64,000 nt of DNA from Scytonema hofmannii PCC 7110 (GCF_000346485.2 NZ_KQ976354.1:10746341-10810340), one strand, 5' to 3'; shown: positions 9,454-18,506, counted from the stretch's first letter. A program made the numbers and translations. The notes: generated by a model not told the origin, from the letters alone.

Positions 9454-9636
9454 TTTGAGTTGAATTAGTGATAAAAATTCTGCTAGTTCAACTAATCCTT
9501 CTGCTTCTTGTTGTTCTGTCAAAGTCAATTCTTCACCTGCATCCTGGCGAGCCAAAAGATATTGAAGTCTCTGCTGAACAGCATCAGGTAGCTTAAAGCA
9601 AGTCAGTTCTGCGGGTATTGCAATCATTTCAGCCAT
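9439..9636 (-). CDS. small conserved hypothetical protein
   Basis: This 65-residue acidic protein (MAEMIAIPAEL...) has a short hydrophobic start followed by two helices rich in Leu, Glu and Gln, with LTLTEQQEAEGLVELAEFL in the middle. I recall similar small proteins in many cyanobacteria, sometimes beside nuclease or toxin genes, but I cannot assign a function. It converges on dnaG and overlaps its last 15 bases on the opposite strand. No partner toxin gene is adjacent. The codon pattern and clean ATG support it as a real gene rather than a shadow frame. Confidence 0.55.
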   Translation of the reverse strand: MAEMIAIPAELTCFKLPDAVQQRLQYLLARQDAGEELTLTEQQEAEGLVELAEFLSLIQLKSQQI

Positions 9637-9740
9637 ATTAAATCAGCCTTGAACCTAATATGAGAAGTTTCCTTAAATATAACCTTATTATGGAAAATTG
9701 ATTGTTTATTTAAACCCCCTACTTTCAACTATAAAAACTC

Positions 9741-9856
9741 ACTGGTCACTGATTACTGGTCACTGGTCACTGATTACTGGTCACTGATTACTGGTCACTG
9801 ATTACTGGTCACTGATTACTGGTCACTGGTCACTGATTACTGGTCACTGGTCACTG
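9741..9856. repeat. mixed heptamer array ACTGGTC/ACTGATT
   Basis: The array holds about sixteen heptamers of two variants, ACTGGTC and ACTGATT, mostly alternating. It overlaps the last codons of the histidine kinase gene on the minus strand, whose C-terminus VTSDQ and stop codon TGA are made of array sequence. The alternation suggests growth by a 14-bp higher-order unit. Confidence 0.93.
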
Positions 9857-11357
9857 CCAAATTGCTCAATTTCAAAGTAAAAGTTGTCCATCCATCAAAA
9901 CTTTCAACTTCAATAGTCCCTTGCAATTGTTCGATCAGCTTTTGTGCTAAAGCTAGCCCTAAACCAGTACCAGGTTGTCTTCTAAATTCGGGGCTGCGAA
10001 CCCGGTAGAACTTCTCAAAAATCTTTGCTAAGGCTGTGGGGGAAATTTCTGTTGAATTACTAATACTAATAATAGTACTGGACTGAGAAATATCGTTCCG
10101 AACACTGACAGCAATTTCACCACCAGTAGCAGTATATTTACAAGCATTATTCAATAATTCTCCCACAATTCTTGTTAAACAAGCGTTATCAGAAATTAAG
10201 GGTGGTATCTCAGAGGGAATGTTCAGCCGGAAAGTTTGCTGATGTTCCTGAATACGAGCGGAGAAACCATCAACAATGTTTGGCAACCAAGCTTGTAATT
10301 CTAATGGTTCGGGATTTAAATGACGATCTGTTCCTGATTCGGCTTTTTGCAAATCTAGCAAATCGTTGATTAAAGTCATCTCGCGATCGCACTCTGCTTT
10401 TAGAATATTGATATATTGCTGACCGTGCTCGGCAATACCCGTATTTTGCAGTAATTGAATTGCCATTCTAATATTAGATAGAGGCGCACGCAATTCGTGT
10501 GACACAATAGATAAAAATTCGTCTTTAATTTGATTAATTTCTGATAATTTCGCTAAGACTTGCTCTTGTTCGAGTTGCTTTTGGCTTGCAACACTTGCCA
10601 AATTACGCTCTGTCATATCTCGAAACACGACAATTGCGCCAATAATATTGCCTAGATCATTTTTTATTGATGCCGTACAATATTCAATTTGTATTTCTTG
10701 ACTATCTTGAGAAATTAGAACTGTTTCTTCCGATAAAACAGATTTTTCATCTTGGATAAATTTTGTTATCGTGGTGTTTAAATCGTGAGGTTTTGTCGGA
10801 ACAATTTTAAATATTTCTGATATTTTTTTCCCAAATGCTTCTTCCTGTTGCCATCCCGTAATTTTCTCTGCAATGGGATTGATAAACGTGATTAACTCTT
10901 GGCGATCGCAAACAATCACGCCATCACTTATCCTAGTTACAGCAGTCACTAGTCCTTTTTGATTTTCCTTTAGTTGCCTTTCTTTCTTATGCTTGCTCAG
11001 AGCTATTTCAATGGTCGTGTGTAATTCTTTTTCTTTAAAAGGTTTGAGTACATAACCAAATGGTTCTGTTAGACGTGCTCTTTCCAATGTGTTGTCGTCC
11101 GCATAAGCGGTAAGATAGATGATTGGAATATCAAGATGAGTTTGAATTTCTTTAGCTGCTTCAATGCCATCTATATTTCCTTTTAATCTAATATCCATTA
11201 ATATTAGATCGGGATTGATTTTTTCAGCTATTTGGATCGCTTCTTTTCCTGAAGAAGCAATAGCAGGTACATGATAGCTCAGTTTGACCAGACGTTTCTG
11301 TAAGTCTTTAGCAACTATACCCTCATCTTCCACAACTAAAATTGTTTTCATTGTCAT
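9837..11357 (-). CDS. hybrid response regulator-PAS-histidine kinase
   Basis: The 506-residue cytosolic protein starts with a receiver domain (TILVVEDEG; phosphoacceptor Asp in LILMDIRLKG near 50). A PAS domain follows (about 135-260), then a HisKA dimerisation helix with VSHELRAPLSN near 290 and a HATPase_c domain with ELLNNACKYT and TGLGLALAQKL. The ATG at 11355-11357 overlaps the stop codon of the upstream kinase gene (ATGA) and has GGAGA just ahead, so I prefer it to the TTG 12 bases upstream. The two genes are translationally coupled and probably form a phosphorelay in which the upstream kinase phosphorylates this receiver. The C-terminus VTSDQ and the stop come from the heptamer array. 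The signal is unknown. Confidence 0.92.
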   Translation of the reverse strand: MTMKTILVVEDEGIVAKDLQKRLVKLSYHVPAIASSGKEAIQIAEKINPDLILMDIRLKGNIDGIEAAKEIQTHLDIPIIYLTAYADDNTLERARLTEPFGYVLKPFKEKELHTTIEIALSKHKKERQLKENQKGLVTAVTRISDGVIVCDRQELITFINPIAEKITGWQQEEAFGKKISEIFKIVPTKPHDLNTTITKFIQDEKSVLSEETVLISQDSQEIQIEYCTASIKNDLGNIIGAIVVFRDMTERNLASVASQKQLEQEQVLAKLSEINQIKDEFLSIVSHELRAPLSNIRMAIQLLQNTGIAEHGQQYINILKAECDREMTLINDLLDLQKAESGTDRHLNPEPLELQAWLPNIVDGFSARIQEHQQTFRLNIPSEIPPLISDNACLTRIVGELLNNACKYTATGGEIAVSVRNDISQSSTIISISNSTEISPTALAKIFEKFYRVRSPEFRRQPGTGLGLALAQKLIEQLQGTIEVESFDGWTTFTLKLSNLAVTSDQ

Positions 11358-12814
11358 TTTTTTCTCCAATTTAAATTTTTATCCAACACAGGAAATGCAA
11401 TTTTTACCTCGACCCCATTAGTGTAATTTATTATAATATCACCTGATAACTGATTTGTTAAAGCGTCTACTAACTGCAATCCTAATGATGTTGTATTTTT
11501 TAAATCAAATTCTGAGGGTAACCCAATACCATTATCACTAACTCTCAAGTTCAACATATTATTATTTTCTGCCCGAAGTTCAATCGCAATTTCTCCCATT
11601 CTACCTTTAGGAAACGCGTATTTTAGGGAATTGGAAACAAGTTCCGTGATAATTAAGCCACAAGGGATCGCTGCATCTAAGCTTAATAAGACACGCTCGA
11701 CATTGACTGTGAGCGAAATCACATTTGTGTTCACTTCGTAAGAACTAAATAGACTTGCTACTAAATCTCGAATGTACTCACTAAAGTCAATTCTCGCAAG
11801 GTCTTGCGATTGGTACAATTTTTGGTGAATCAAAGCCATGGATTCAATTCGCATTTGGCTTTGTTGGAATATTTCTAAATCATCTTTATCCTTAATATAC
11901 TCTGATTGAAGATTAAGTAGACTGGAAATAACTTGTAAATTATTTTTAACTCTATGGTAAATTTCCTTTAAAAGAACTTCTTTTTCTAATAAAGATGCTT
12001 GGATCTGTTCTTCTGCCTGCTTGTGTTCGGTAATATCAACGCAAGAGCCAATATAGCCGACAAATGTGTTATTTTCAGTATATTGTGGGATACCTGTATC
12101 TAATATCCAACGGTACTCACCATCCATTCGTCTCAGGCGGTACTCCATTTTAAAGCTTTGCCGAGCATCAAAAGCTGTAGTACGGGTAAGAAAACAGCGC
12201 TCTTTATCCTCTGGATGAATTGATTCCAACCAGCCATGACCGATTTCTTGTTGAATTGTTCTTCCAGTGAACTCCAGCCAAACTTTATTGAAGTAATTGC
12301 AGAGCTGCTCGATATCAGAGACCCAAATCATCACAGGGGCTGTGTACGCTATGAGGCGAAACCGTGCTTCACTTTCCTGCAAAACTGCAACTTGCTGCTT
12401 GCATTCAGTAATTTCTGCCTGCAGCGATTTGTTAATTTCTGTTAAATCAGATTTTTGTTTTTGGAATCTTGTTTCTAGTTCATCACTGACTTCTTGCCAA
12501 GCAACATTCGCTGCTTCTAGTTGAGATGGATCGCAGGAAGTCTGGGGTTTAGGTAATATAGGACTTACGCAGAAACCGGGTTTCTCTAACAAAAAATTTC
12601 GTTTCAGCCATGAGCTTCTGCACAGAAACCAGGTTTCTGTCGTGTGAGTGCGTAAGCCTTGTAATAAAGAGACTAACCGTACAATCATAACAACTGAAAT
12701 GCTAGCAGTCAAGATTTTGAGAAAACTTGAGAGCCAAGAGCTAGGATGCCATAGTATCCATACTTCTATTAGATATGATGAACCAAAAGCGATCGTAAAC
12801 ATACCAAATTGCAC
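11354..12814 (-). CDS. PAS histidine kinase (HisKA_2) with truncated ETR1-like membrane domain
   Basis: The 486-residue protein begins with two hydrophobic helices. It has one PAS domain (about 155-280), then a HisKA_2 core with the phosphoacceptor in LKEIYHRVKNNLQ (near 300) and a HATPase_c domain (ELVSNSLKYAF, DNGIGLPSE, TSLGLQLV). The N-terminus resembles only the last part of the three-helix ethylene-receptor-like domain seen in related cyanobacterial kinases (FGSSYLIEVWILWHP against CGTTHFMEVWTLWHP), so the first two helices and the Cys/His ligands are missing. Upstream in this frame is a TAG at about 12832-12834. The GTG at 12814 follows AGGAG; an ATG at 12802 is an alternative. Residues about 51-85 are encoded by an inserted repeat. 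It is coupled to the downstream receiver-kinase by ATGA. Confidence 0.85.
   Translation of the reverse strand: MQFGMFTIAFGSSYLIEVWILWHPSSWLSSFLKILTASISVVMIVRLVSLLQGLRTHTTETWFLCRSSWLKRNFLLEKPGFCVSPILPKPQTSCDPSQLEAANVAWQEVSDELETRFQKQKSDLTEINKSLQAEITECKQQVAVLQESEARFRLIAYTAPVMIWVSDIEQLCNYFNKVWLEFTGRTIQQEIGHGWLESIHPEDKERCFLTRTTAFDARQSFKMEYRLRRMDGEYRWILDTGIPQYTENNTFVGYIGSCVDITEHKQAEEQIQASLLEKEVLLKEIYHRVKNNLQVISSLLNLQSEYIKDKDDLEIFQQSQMRIESMALIHQKLYQSQDLARIDFSEYIRDLVASLFSSYEVNTNVISLTVNVERVLLSLDAAIPCGLIITELVSNSLKYAFPKGRMGEIAIELRAENNNMLNLRVSDNGIGLPSEFDLKNTTSLGLQLVDALTNQLSGDIIINYTNGVEVKIAFPVLDKNLNWRKK
12557..12663. mobile_element. MITE-like element inserted in frame in a kinase gene
   Basis: The ends TATAGGACTTACGCA and TGCGTAAGCCTTGTA are inverted repeats of each other with three mismatches. 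The core carries AGAAACCGGGTTTCT and CAGAAACCAGGTTTCTG hairpins. The element has no stop codon in the host frame, so it adds about 35 residues between the membrane helices and the PAS domain. A free copy with 13-bp perfect ends lies at 30553-30645. Confidence 0.7.
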
Positions 12815-13075
12815 AGCCGAAACAAACTCCTAACTAAATGTAAAAACAGCATTAAGTTTAGAAACAAAGTGCTATAAATAAATGTTCGAGAATGGTAACC
12901 TATGAATTTTCATCTTTTCTTGGTCTCATGGAAAGCGTAAGAATACTGATACCAAAGCCTCGCCTTAAATCATGGCTAAGTTATCCTACGGTTACTGAAA
13001 TTAGGGAGTGAGGGAGTGAGGGAGCAGAGGCGATCGCTGATACCCAATGACAAATGACAAATGACAAAATTCTTT

Positions 13076-13906
13076 ATGAAATATTACTTAACAAGAATTG
13101 CTGCGATCGCGGTTTTATTACTAACTTCTGCTTGTGGTTCTTCTGTCAAATCTGGAGATTCATCTCATAGCGGACATTCAACGGAACAGACGCATCATGG
13201 AGAAAGCTCCACAACTCAGGCAAAATTAACGGCTCCTAAAAATCTGGCTCAGAATCAGTCTATTTCTTTAGCGATTGATGTTCAAGACTCTCAAGGAAAA
13301 GCCGTTACAAATTTTGACACTTTTCAAGAAAAAACCATGCACTTGATTGTAGTCAGGGATGACTTACAATCTTTCAATCATGTTCACCCCAAATATAAAG
13401 GAAATGGACGCTTCGAGGTTAATACAACTTTTCCCACAGCAGGTGAGTATAAGATTTTTAGTGATTACAAACCATCCGGACAAAAAGAACAAGTTTCCCT
13501 CATGACCCTGAACATTCCCGGTTCAGTTCCACTTCCCAAGGAATTAGAGAAGTTTAACACAACTAAAATCTTAAATGATACTAAAATAAATCTTAAATTA
13601 TCTGAACCTACTCCCAAGACTGGTCAAGAAGTGACCTTAACGTTTGATGTTAAGCAAGCTGCAAACAATCAACCAGTTCAGGGCTTACAACCGTATTTAG
13701 GAGAAAAAGGGCATTTAGTCATTTTAAAAAGTTCATACCCACTCACAACAACAGATTATATCCATGCTCATGCTCTCAAAGAGACTGGTGATGGACAGAT
13801 AGCTTTTAAGACAAGTTTTCCGCAGCCAGGAACATACAAACTTTGGGTTCAGTTTAATCGCAATGGCAAAGTTAATACTGCTGACTTTTGGGTGAATGTT
13901 TCATAA
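13076..13906 (+). CDS. periplasmic lipoprotein linked to multicopper oxidase
   Basis: The 276-residue protein has a lipoprotein signal: MKYYLTRIAAIAVLLLTSAC with lipobox LTSAC, cysteine at residue 20. A His-rich, flexible segment follows (HSGHSTEQTHHGE) that could bind metal, then two beta-sandwich-like repeats, each with a His-containing core (FNHVHPKYKG and DYIHAHALKE) and an ending of the AGEYKIF or PGTYKLWVQF type. The two-domain pattern suggests an internal duplication. The ATG at 13076 is preferred over the one at 13061, which lies in AATGACA heptamers. It converges with the multicopper oxidase gene. I infer a role in copper or other metal handling at the outer face of a membrane. A copy of its 3' end lies at 16211-16255. 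Confidence 0.75.
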   Translation: MKYYLTRIAAIAVLLLTSACGSSVKSGDSSHSGHSTEQTHHGESSTTQAKLTAPKNLAQNQSISLAIDVQDSQGKAVTNFDTFQEKTMHLIVVRDDLQSFNHVHPKYKGNGRFEVNTTFPTAGEYKIFSDYKPSGQKEQVSLMTLNIPGSVPLPKELEKFNTTKILNDTKINLKLSEPTPKTGQEVTLTFDVKQAANNQPVQGLQPYLGEKGHLVILKSSYPLTTTDYIHAHALKETGDGQIAFKTSFPQPGTYKLWVQFNRNGKVNTADFWVNVS

Positions 13907-13909
13907 AGA

Positions 13910-13956
13910 AGTATGAAGTGTAAAGGATAAACAATAAAACATTCATACTTCATCTT
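13910..13956. terminator. possible bidirectional terminator between convergent genes
   Basis: GAAGTATGAA and TTCATACTTC form a 10-bp stem around an AT-rich loop of about 25 bases, placed between the convergent lipoprotein and oxidase genes. The loop is long and there is no strong T run, so the assignment is tentative. Confidence 0.35.
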
Positions 13957-13973
13957 TATCCGACCTACTGAAT

Positions 13974-15467
13974 TTAAAGGGGTGGTGCGGGAAGCGGTTG
14001 CGCTGGGGCTGACATAGGATTTATCCCACCTTGTCCCACTTGAAATTGACTCATCATATCGTGGTCTTCGTGAACCATGTTGTGGCAGTGGTACATATAC
14101 TTACCTAGGTGAGGTCTAAATCTGCCAATGATTCGTACTGTTTCGTTTTCACCAACATAGAACACATCTTTCAAACCACGTTCGTAAGGAAAGGGTGCTT
14201 GACCATTGCGATCGAGAATTTGAGCATCAATGAGGTGAAGGTGAACTGGATGAAACCACAAACCTGAAGGATTATGCAGTCTCCAAATTTCCACCTCTTC
14301 TAGTTGTGGATTAGCATCAACTCTGTTTGAGTTCCAACCGTTCCCGTTGATAACCCACACACTATTCACATGGTCAAATGTGAAGTCGCGGCTTCGGACT
14401 GCTGAAGATTCTGACAGAAATTGAATATTGCGTAGCGTACTGGGAATTAAACTGTTATCACTTTCAGAACGCACCACATCAAAGCGCATGATGACATTCG
14501 TGTTTCCAAAATTATCGTTGTTGGGAAGCCCAAGATTTTGCAGTATAACCTGAGACCCAATGGGATATTTAGAAAAATCAATGACTATGTCATATCTTTC
14601 TGCCATTGCAAGACGCATATTCTGAGTATTTACTGGTGCTGTCATCAATCCAGCATCCGTACCAATGACAGTAAAGTCATCACCTGTACTCAGAGCAAGT
14701 CTGTAAGAACGAGAAATTGATGCGTTTAATACTCGAAAACGGTATTTATAGTTTGCAACTTCCATACGAGGCCAAGGGACTCCGTTGACTGTAATCACTT
14801 CTCCCATTAGGCTATGCTGTCCTTGGTCGTCAAAAATTAGCGAACCATCGGAGGCGAATTGTTTATCGTGAATAATCAGAGGAATATCGCGATCGCCTCT
14901 AGGGAGTGGCAAACTCAGCTCTTCATTATCTTGGACAATATACATTCCAGCCAAACCCATATAGACATTTCGAGAAGTTTGACCGAGGGCGTGGTCGTGG
15001 TACCACAAAATAGCAGAGCTAGGATTGGGATAGACATAATCCTTGTAGTACCCCGGAGGAATCAAATCTTCAGCATAACCATCGTACTGAGGTAACGATG
15101 GCATACCATGCAAGTGAACTGAGGTATCTACATCAAGATTGTTGATATACCTAATAATTGATTGTCGATTTCTACTTTGTCTAATTGTGGGACCGGGAAA
15201 CGTAGCGTTGTAACCCCAAATCTCTGTTGTTCTCCCTGGTAGGACTCCTACTTGAGCCTTCTGCATCGCAATTTGATAATAGTCAGTCGTAGAATCACTG
15301 CGTACAGGGTTTAAAACTGGTGGTGTACGGAAGGGAAGTGTAAACGGCTCAACCCTCTCATCAGTTCTTTGAGCATATCCCCGATACTGAAGCCCCACGG
15401 GAAGCAAAATAGAACCCCCCGCAAGCGCTGCAATCTTCAGCGCTTCACGCCTGCTTATTTTTTTCAT
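13974..15467 (-). CDS. Tat-exported multicopper oxidase
   Basis: The 497-residue protein has a twin-arginine signal (SRREALKIAALAGGSILLPVG), so it is exported folded to the periplasm. All four copper-binding motifs of the family are visible: HLHG near 117, WYHDHA near 156, HPVHLH near 406 and HCHNMVHEDHDMM near 461. The last contains the type 1 copper Cys and a Met axial ligand candidate. The overall plan fits laccase/CotA/bilirubin-oxidase-like three-domain enzymes. Likely substrates are phenolics, Cu(I) or Mn(II); the sequence does not decide. The Met-rich insert typical of CueO is not apparent. It converges on the lipoprotein gene, which may be a metal-handling partner. Start ATG at 15465-15467 precedes the Tat motif directly. 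Confidence 0.93.
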   Translation of the reverse strand: MKKISRREALKIAALAGGSILLPVGLQYRGYAQRTDERVEPFTLPFRTPPVLNPVRSDSTTDYYQIAMQKAQVGVLPGRTTEIWGYNATFPGPTIRQSRNRQSIIRYINNLDVDTSVHLHGMPSLPQYDGYAEDLIPPGYYKDYVYPNPSSAILWYHDHALGQTSRNVYMGLAGMYIVQDNEELSLPLPRGDRDIPLIIHDKQFASDGSLIFDDQGQHSLMGEVITVNGVPWPRMEVANYKYRFRVLNASISRSYRLALSTGDDFTVIGTDAGLMTAPVNTQNMRLAMAERYDIVIDFSKYPIGSQVILQNLGLPNNDNFGNTNVIMRFDVVRSESDNSLIPSTLRNIQFLSESSAVRSRDFTFDHVNSVWVINGNGWNSNRVDANPQLEEVEIWRLHNPSGLWFHPVHLHLIDAQILDRNGQAPFPYERGLKDVFYVGENETVRIIGRFRPHLGKYMYHCHNMVHEDHDMMSQFQVGQGGINPMSAPAQPLPAPPL

Positions 15468-16210
15468 GGTTAAATATTCCCTGGTTAATTCAAGGTTGTA
15501 TACTAAATGAGCGCTGGTTAGGAGGTGGTAACAATTTGCTCAACTAACAAGCGGTCAGAAATTTTGTGTAATGTAATTATTTCAGAAAAAATATAATCTT
15601 ATGCTTAAGTAAGTTTAAGTAATAGTTCTAAATATTACGTCTTACTTAAGAAATAATAAAGAGCAAATGTGAAGACAAGTAGGTTGGGTTGAGGAACGAA
15701 ACCCAACATTTGAATATGGACGCGAACGTTGAAAATGGTTTTCATAATTTTCATTCAATTTTCTCTTTTAATAAAAGAAATTTAAATTATATAAAGAATT
15801 ATTAGATGTACAATGTCTTTGATATTTTTACGTTTTATGAATTGTTTGTTGTCAATACAGCAATCCTAAATCAGCCGTGAAAAATTTTTCAACTTGTAAC
15901 AAACCCAGTTGCCAACACCTTGAATTGTTTTGATTTCTTTAACGGTTTTAGCAGTTGCAAAGTGTTGATGCAGTACGGTTGTCCCCTGAGTGTATCGCTC
16001 TCTAATGCAACTCAAAGAATTCCCCCTGATTTCACCAGTGGTCGAATTAGGTATAGTTCTCAAAGTCTGAGAAACTGCTATTCCATCAGTTGCTATGTGT
16101 CAAGCGCGCTCGCGTGACACATAGCAATGAAGAGCGATCGTAGAAAATGGCAAAGAAACCGGGTTTCTGAAGCCAAGAGAGCTGCAAAGGCTGCTTCTTA
16201 ACAGCCGTGC
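15468..16210. other. gene-poor spacer with repeat fragments
   Basis: No convincing gene is seen in this stretch of about 740 bases. It holds an AT-rich promoter region for the oxidase, a GTTGGGTT...AACCCAAC hairpin repeat at about 15682-15708, a left-end fragment of the TATAGCAATCC element family (CAATCCTAAATCAGCCGTG) at about 15858, and an inverted repeat TATGTGTCAAGCGCGC/GCGTGACACATA at 16095-16125. Short open frames across it are low-complexity or repeat-derived. Confidence 0.6.
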
Positions 16211-16255
16211 AATGGCAAAGTTACTACTGCTGATTTTTGGGTAAATATTTCCTAA
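16211..16255 (+). pseudogene. duplicated 3' end of the lipoprotein gene
   Basis: The last 14 codons of the lipoprotein gene recur here as NGKVTTADFWVNIS followed by TAA, against NGKVNTADFWVNVS in the intact gene. The similarity continues a little past the stop (GAATGAAGTAAG against GTATGAAGTGTAA). It is a remnant without a start. The two copies bracket the multicopper oxidase gene. Confidence 0.8.
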
Positions 16256-16327
16256 AAAAGAATGAAGTAAGAATTTTTAATGAAAATGAACATTTCACCA
16301 AGCTAAACGCTAACAGGTTCAAGGATT

Positions 16328-18292
16328 TTACTTGGGATGTTTAACCTCAAGCTCCATCTGAGCAAAGTGGTCTTGCAGCATTTTGTGAATAAAGCAATAG
16401 CGACCACCGACACGTTGGAGGAATGAGCGCTCTGTGCAGTAGTTGAGAAAACGAGCGTAGTTCCAGGGGCTGTAGCCGTTGCTATGAAGAATGAGGCGGA
16501 GGGTGAAGTGTTGGATGCAAGCTACACCACCAAAAATTAGCCCACCAAAAAATCCATAATAGACTTCATAATATAGCCATGAAATCAACGAATATCTATT
16601 GAATAGACCTCCAATGAACCATAAAAACCACCCTAGAATTAATCCGAGAATGACAGCATTTACTGCTGAAAACCAAATACCTTGATTGGGAATTTTTTTG
16701 GTTTCTATAGCTGGACTAATTTGCCCAATAATCAGCCCGAATATCACTCCCATACCTAAGCCAAAGAATAGCTCACCGAACAGCCCGCTAATTATCCCAA
16801 TAATTAGCCCATCTCTCAACCCGACTAACACTCCCATAACTAATCCAAAGATTAGCCCAATAAACAGACCCCATTTTAGCCAACTTTGAGCTTTTTTACT
16901 AGAAAACTTGAAAATTTCAACAGGTTTTATCTCTCTATACCTTCTAAAAATTAGCTCAAAAAACAGATTTTTGATTAGCCCATTACCCAGTCCAATGATT
17001 AGCGCTAAAATCCAATCATGATTCTGCCAAGCATCGAATACACCTATAATCAGCGCGAAACTCAATACAACGGTCGTCCTAAGAATCAATTTATACGTTT
17101 TTTGAGCACGATTTTTTAACCAGAATGGCTGTAGTCCTTCAATTAAAAATTCCTTTTGTGTTGTTCTTTTTAACTGCTGTGCTAACCAAATAAGCCACAA
17201 TTGAGTTTGTTGAGAATGAGGCGCTTTCTTCTTGCATATCCTACTGTGAATATCTCGTGTCAGCATTTGAAGTACATAAGCATTTAGCAAATACTGAATA
17301 CGGGATTCTGTAGAAGTCAGTTGTTGCCAACGCTCAATAGAGATTTCTGAAGCAGCTAGGACAGCAACATTAAGTAATAAAGGTGTTTTAACTAAGTCTA
17401 ATAAATCTGAGTCACGATTGATTGTTTCCCATAAATCGGCGTGATTAACTTCAACAAGATAATTATGAATTTGGTTATTCGTTAACAATTTTAAGTAAAT
17501 AGCTCCATTAAGAGCAAGGTTATTTGTATAGTTATCAGACTCTTCGCTCCGGCTACAAACCACCAGAGATTGAGGGCAAAATTCTCTTTCTAGCAGTTGA
17601 TTAATAGCATTAACACAAGGTTCTTGACGGTTTGATTCCACCTCGTCTAAGCCATCAAGTAAAGGTATAAGTAGCCGATTTTCTAACCATTTTTTCCCAA
17701 GCTTAACTGAAACACCGTATTTGAATTTGAGTTCAGTTATTAACCAATGAATTAATGGTTGACGCTCACCTTTCCAAGAGGATAGGTTAAACAACACAGG
17801 AATAGGATAATCAGGTTGTTCTTCCGCTCTTTGAATAAGAGATTGTGTCAATTCTAGCAGAGTAGTCGTCTTGCCACTCCCTGGCATTCCCGAAATTAAC
17901 AACCTACCTGCAATTTCTTCAGAATCAAAAACTGACAAAATGCTAGTATTTTCTGGAATAAGTTCAGCTGGCTTGGAACCAATTTTGACTTCTGCATCCC
18001 AAAGACGTTTCAGCTGTTGAGGTTGCGATTCTATCCCTGAAGTTACCAGCACCGCATTGTGTAGGGATTGTTGCAATCTTGACTCAACTTCCTGCTTGAC
18101 ATCTGCAAGCAGCAACCTTTGGTTATATTCTCGCGCTGGATTGCCTATTGGTGCTAGCTGCTCCCCAAAGAACAAATTCCAGATATCGCCTCTTATCTGT
18201 TGAGCGTTAGTTGTGTTAGCATTCACAACTCTACTTGCATCCTGGGAATTGCGTAAGTTGTTGTTGGTCACCTTTTTCGGGTTGGTTTGCAC
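16328..18292 (-). CDS. NACHT NTPase with C-terminal membrane domain
   Basis: The 654-residue protein has a NACHT/STAND NTPase core: Walker A GMPGSGKT at 135-142 and Walker B LLIPLLDGLDE at 207-217, with the small-residue pattern after the Asp typical of NACHT. From about residue 400 to 610 it becomes a membrane domain of several helices built on repeated glycine-spaced units (GLIFGLVMG, GLRDGLIIG, GLGMGVIFG). A cytosolic tail follows (SPWNYARFL...FIHKMLQDHFAQ), a C-terminal motif I recall from other cyanobacterial NACHT proteins. No recognisable effector nuclease or TPR/LRR sensor is present, so the membrane part may be the effector. NACHT proteins in bacteria include anti-phage sensors; that role here is inferred. 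It stands alone, with no obvious operon partner. Confidence 0.85.
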   Translation of the reverse strand: MQTNPKKVTNNNLRNSQDASRVVNANTTNAQQIRGDIWNLFFGEQLAPIGNPAREYNQRLLLADVKQEVESRLQQSLHNAVLVTSGIESQPQQLKRLWDAEVKIGSKPAELIPENTSILSVFDSEEIAGRLLISGMPGSGKTTTLLELTQSLIQRAEEQPDYPIPVLFNLSSWKGERQPLIHWLITELKFKYGVSVKLGKKWLENRLLIPLLDGLDEVESNRQEPCVNAINQLLEREFCPQSLVVCSRSEESDNYTNNLALNGAIYLKLLTNNQIHNYLVEVNHADLWETINRDSDLLDLVKTPLLLNVAVLAASEISIERWQQLTSTESRIQYLLNAYVLQMLTRDIHSRICKKKAPHSQQTQLWLIWLAQQLKRTTQKEFLIEGLQPFWLKNRAQKTYKLILRTTVVLSFALIIGVFDAWQNHDWILALIIGLGNGLIKNLFFELIFRRYREIKPVEIFKFSSKKAQSWLKWGLFIGLIFGLVMGVLVGLRDGLIIGIISGLFGELFFGLGMGVIFGLIIGQISPAIETKKIPNQGIWFSAVNAVILGLILGWFLWFIGGLFNRYSLISWLYYEVYYGFFGGLIFGGVACIQHFTLRLILHSNGYSPWNYARFLNYCTERSFLQRVGGRYCFIHKMLQDHFAQMELEVKHPK

Positions 18293-18375
18293 ACTAATAA
18301 TAATTTGGGTATTATATGAAAAAATAATGAAAAAAACATGAGATTCTTCTTATAAGGTATAAAAAAATTGCGGAG

Positions 18376-18506
18376 CTTAGTTAGCTCCACATAGGAGACG
18401 GAGCCTCTCAAGATGGCATTCCCAGGCGGAGCCACCGGATCGAGTTGAGCGGTCTGGTTTCTTACGAAACAGGGGAGTAGGGAATAGGGAGTAGGGAGTA
18501 GGGGAA
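18376..18506. repeat. dispersed GC-rich repeat plus GGGAGTA heptamers
   Basis: The stretch GGAGACGGAGCCTCTC...GGATCGAGTT has an inverted partner at about 45186-45235 (GATCCGGTGGCTCCACCTGG). It is followed at 18470-18503 by imperfect GGGAGTA/GGGAATA heptamers, the third heptamer family of this window. No gene is seen in the gap between the NACHT and nagB-like genes. Confidence 0.7.

Noticed and set aside
15866-16063. 65-codon minus-strand frame in the spacer after the oxidase
   Set aside because: It runs across repeat fragments, including an end of the TATAGCAATCC family, and looks like chance.
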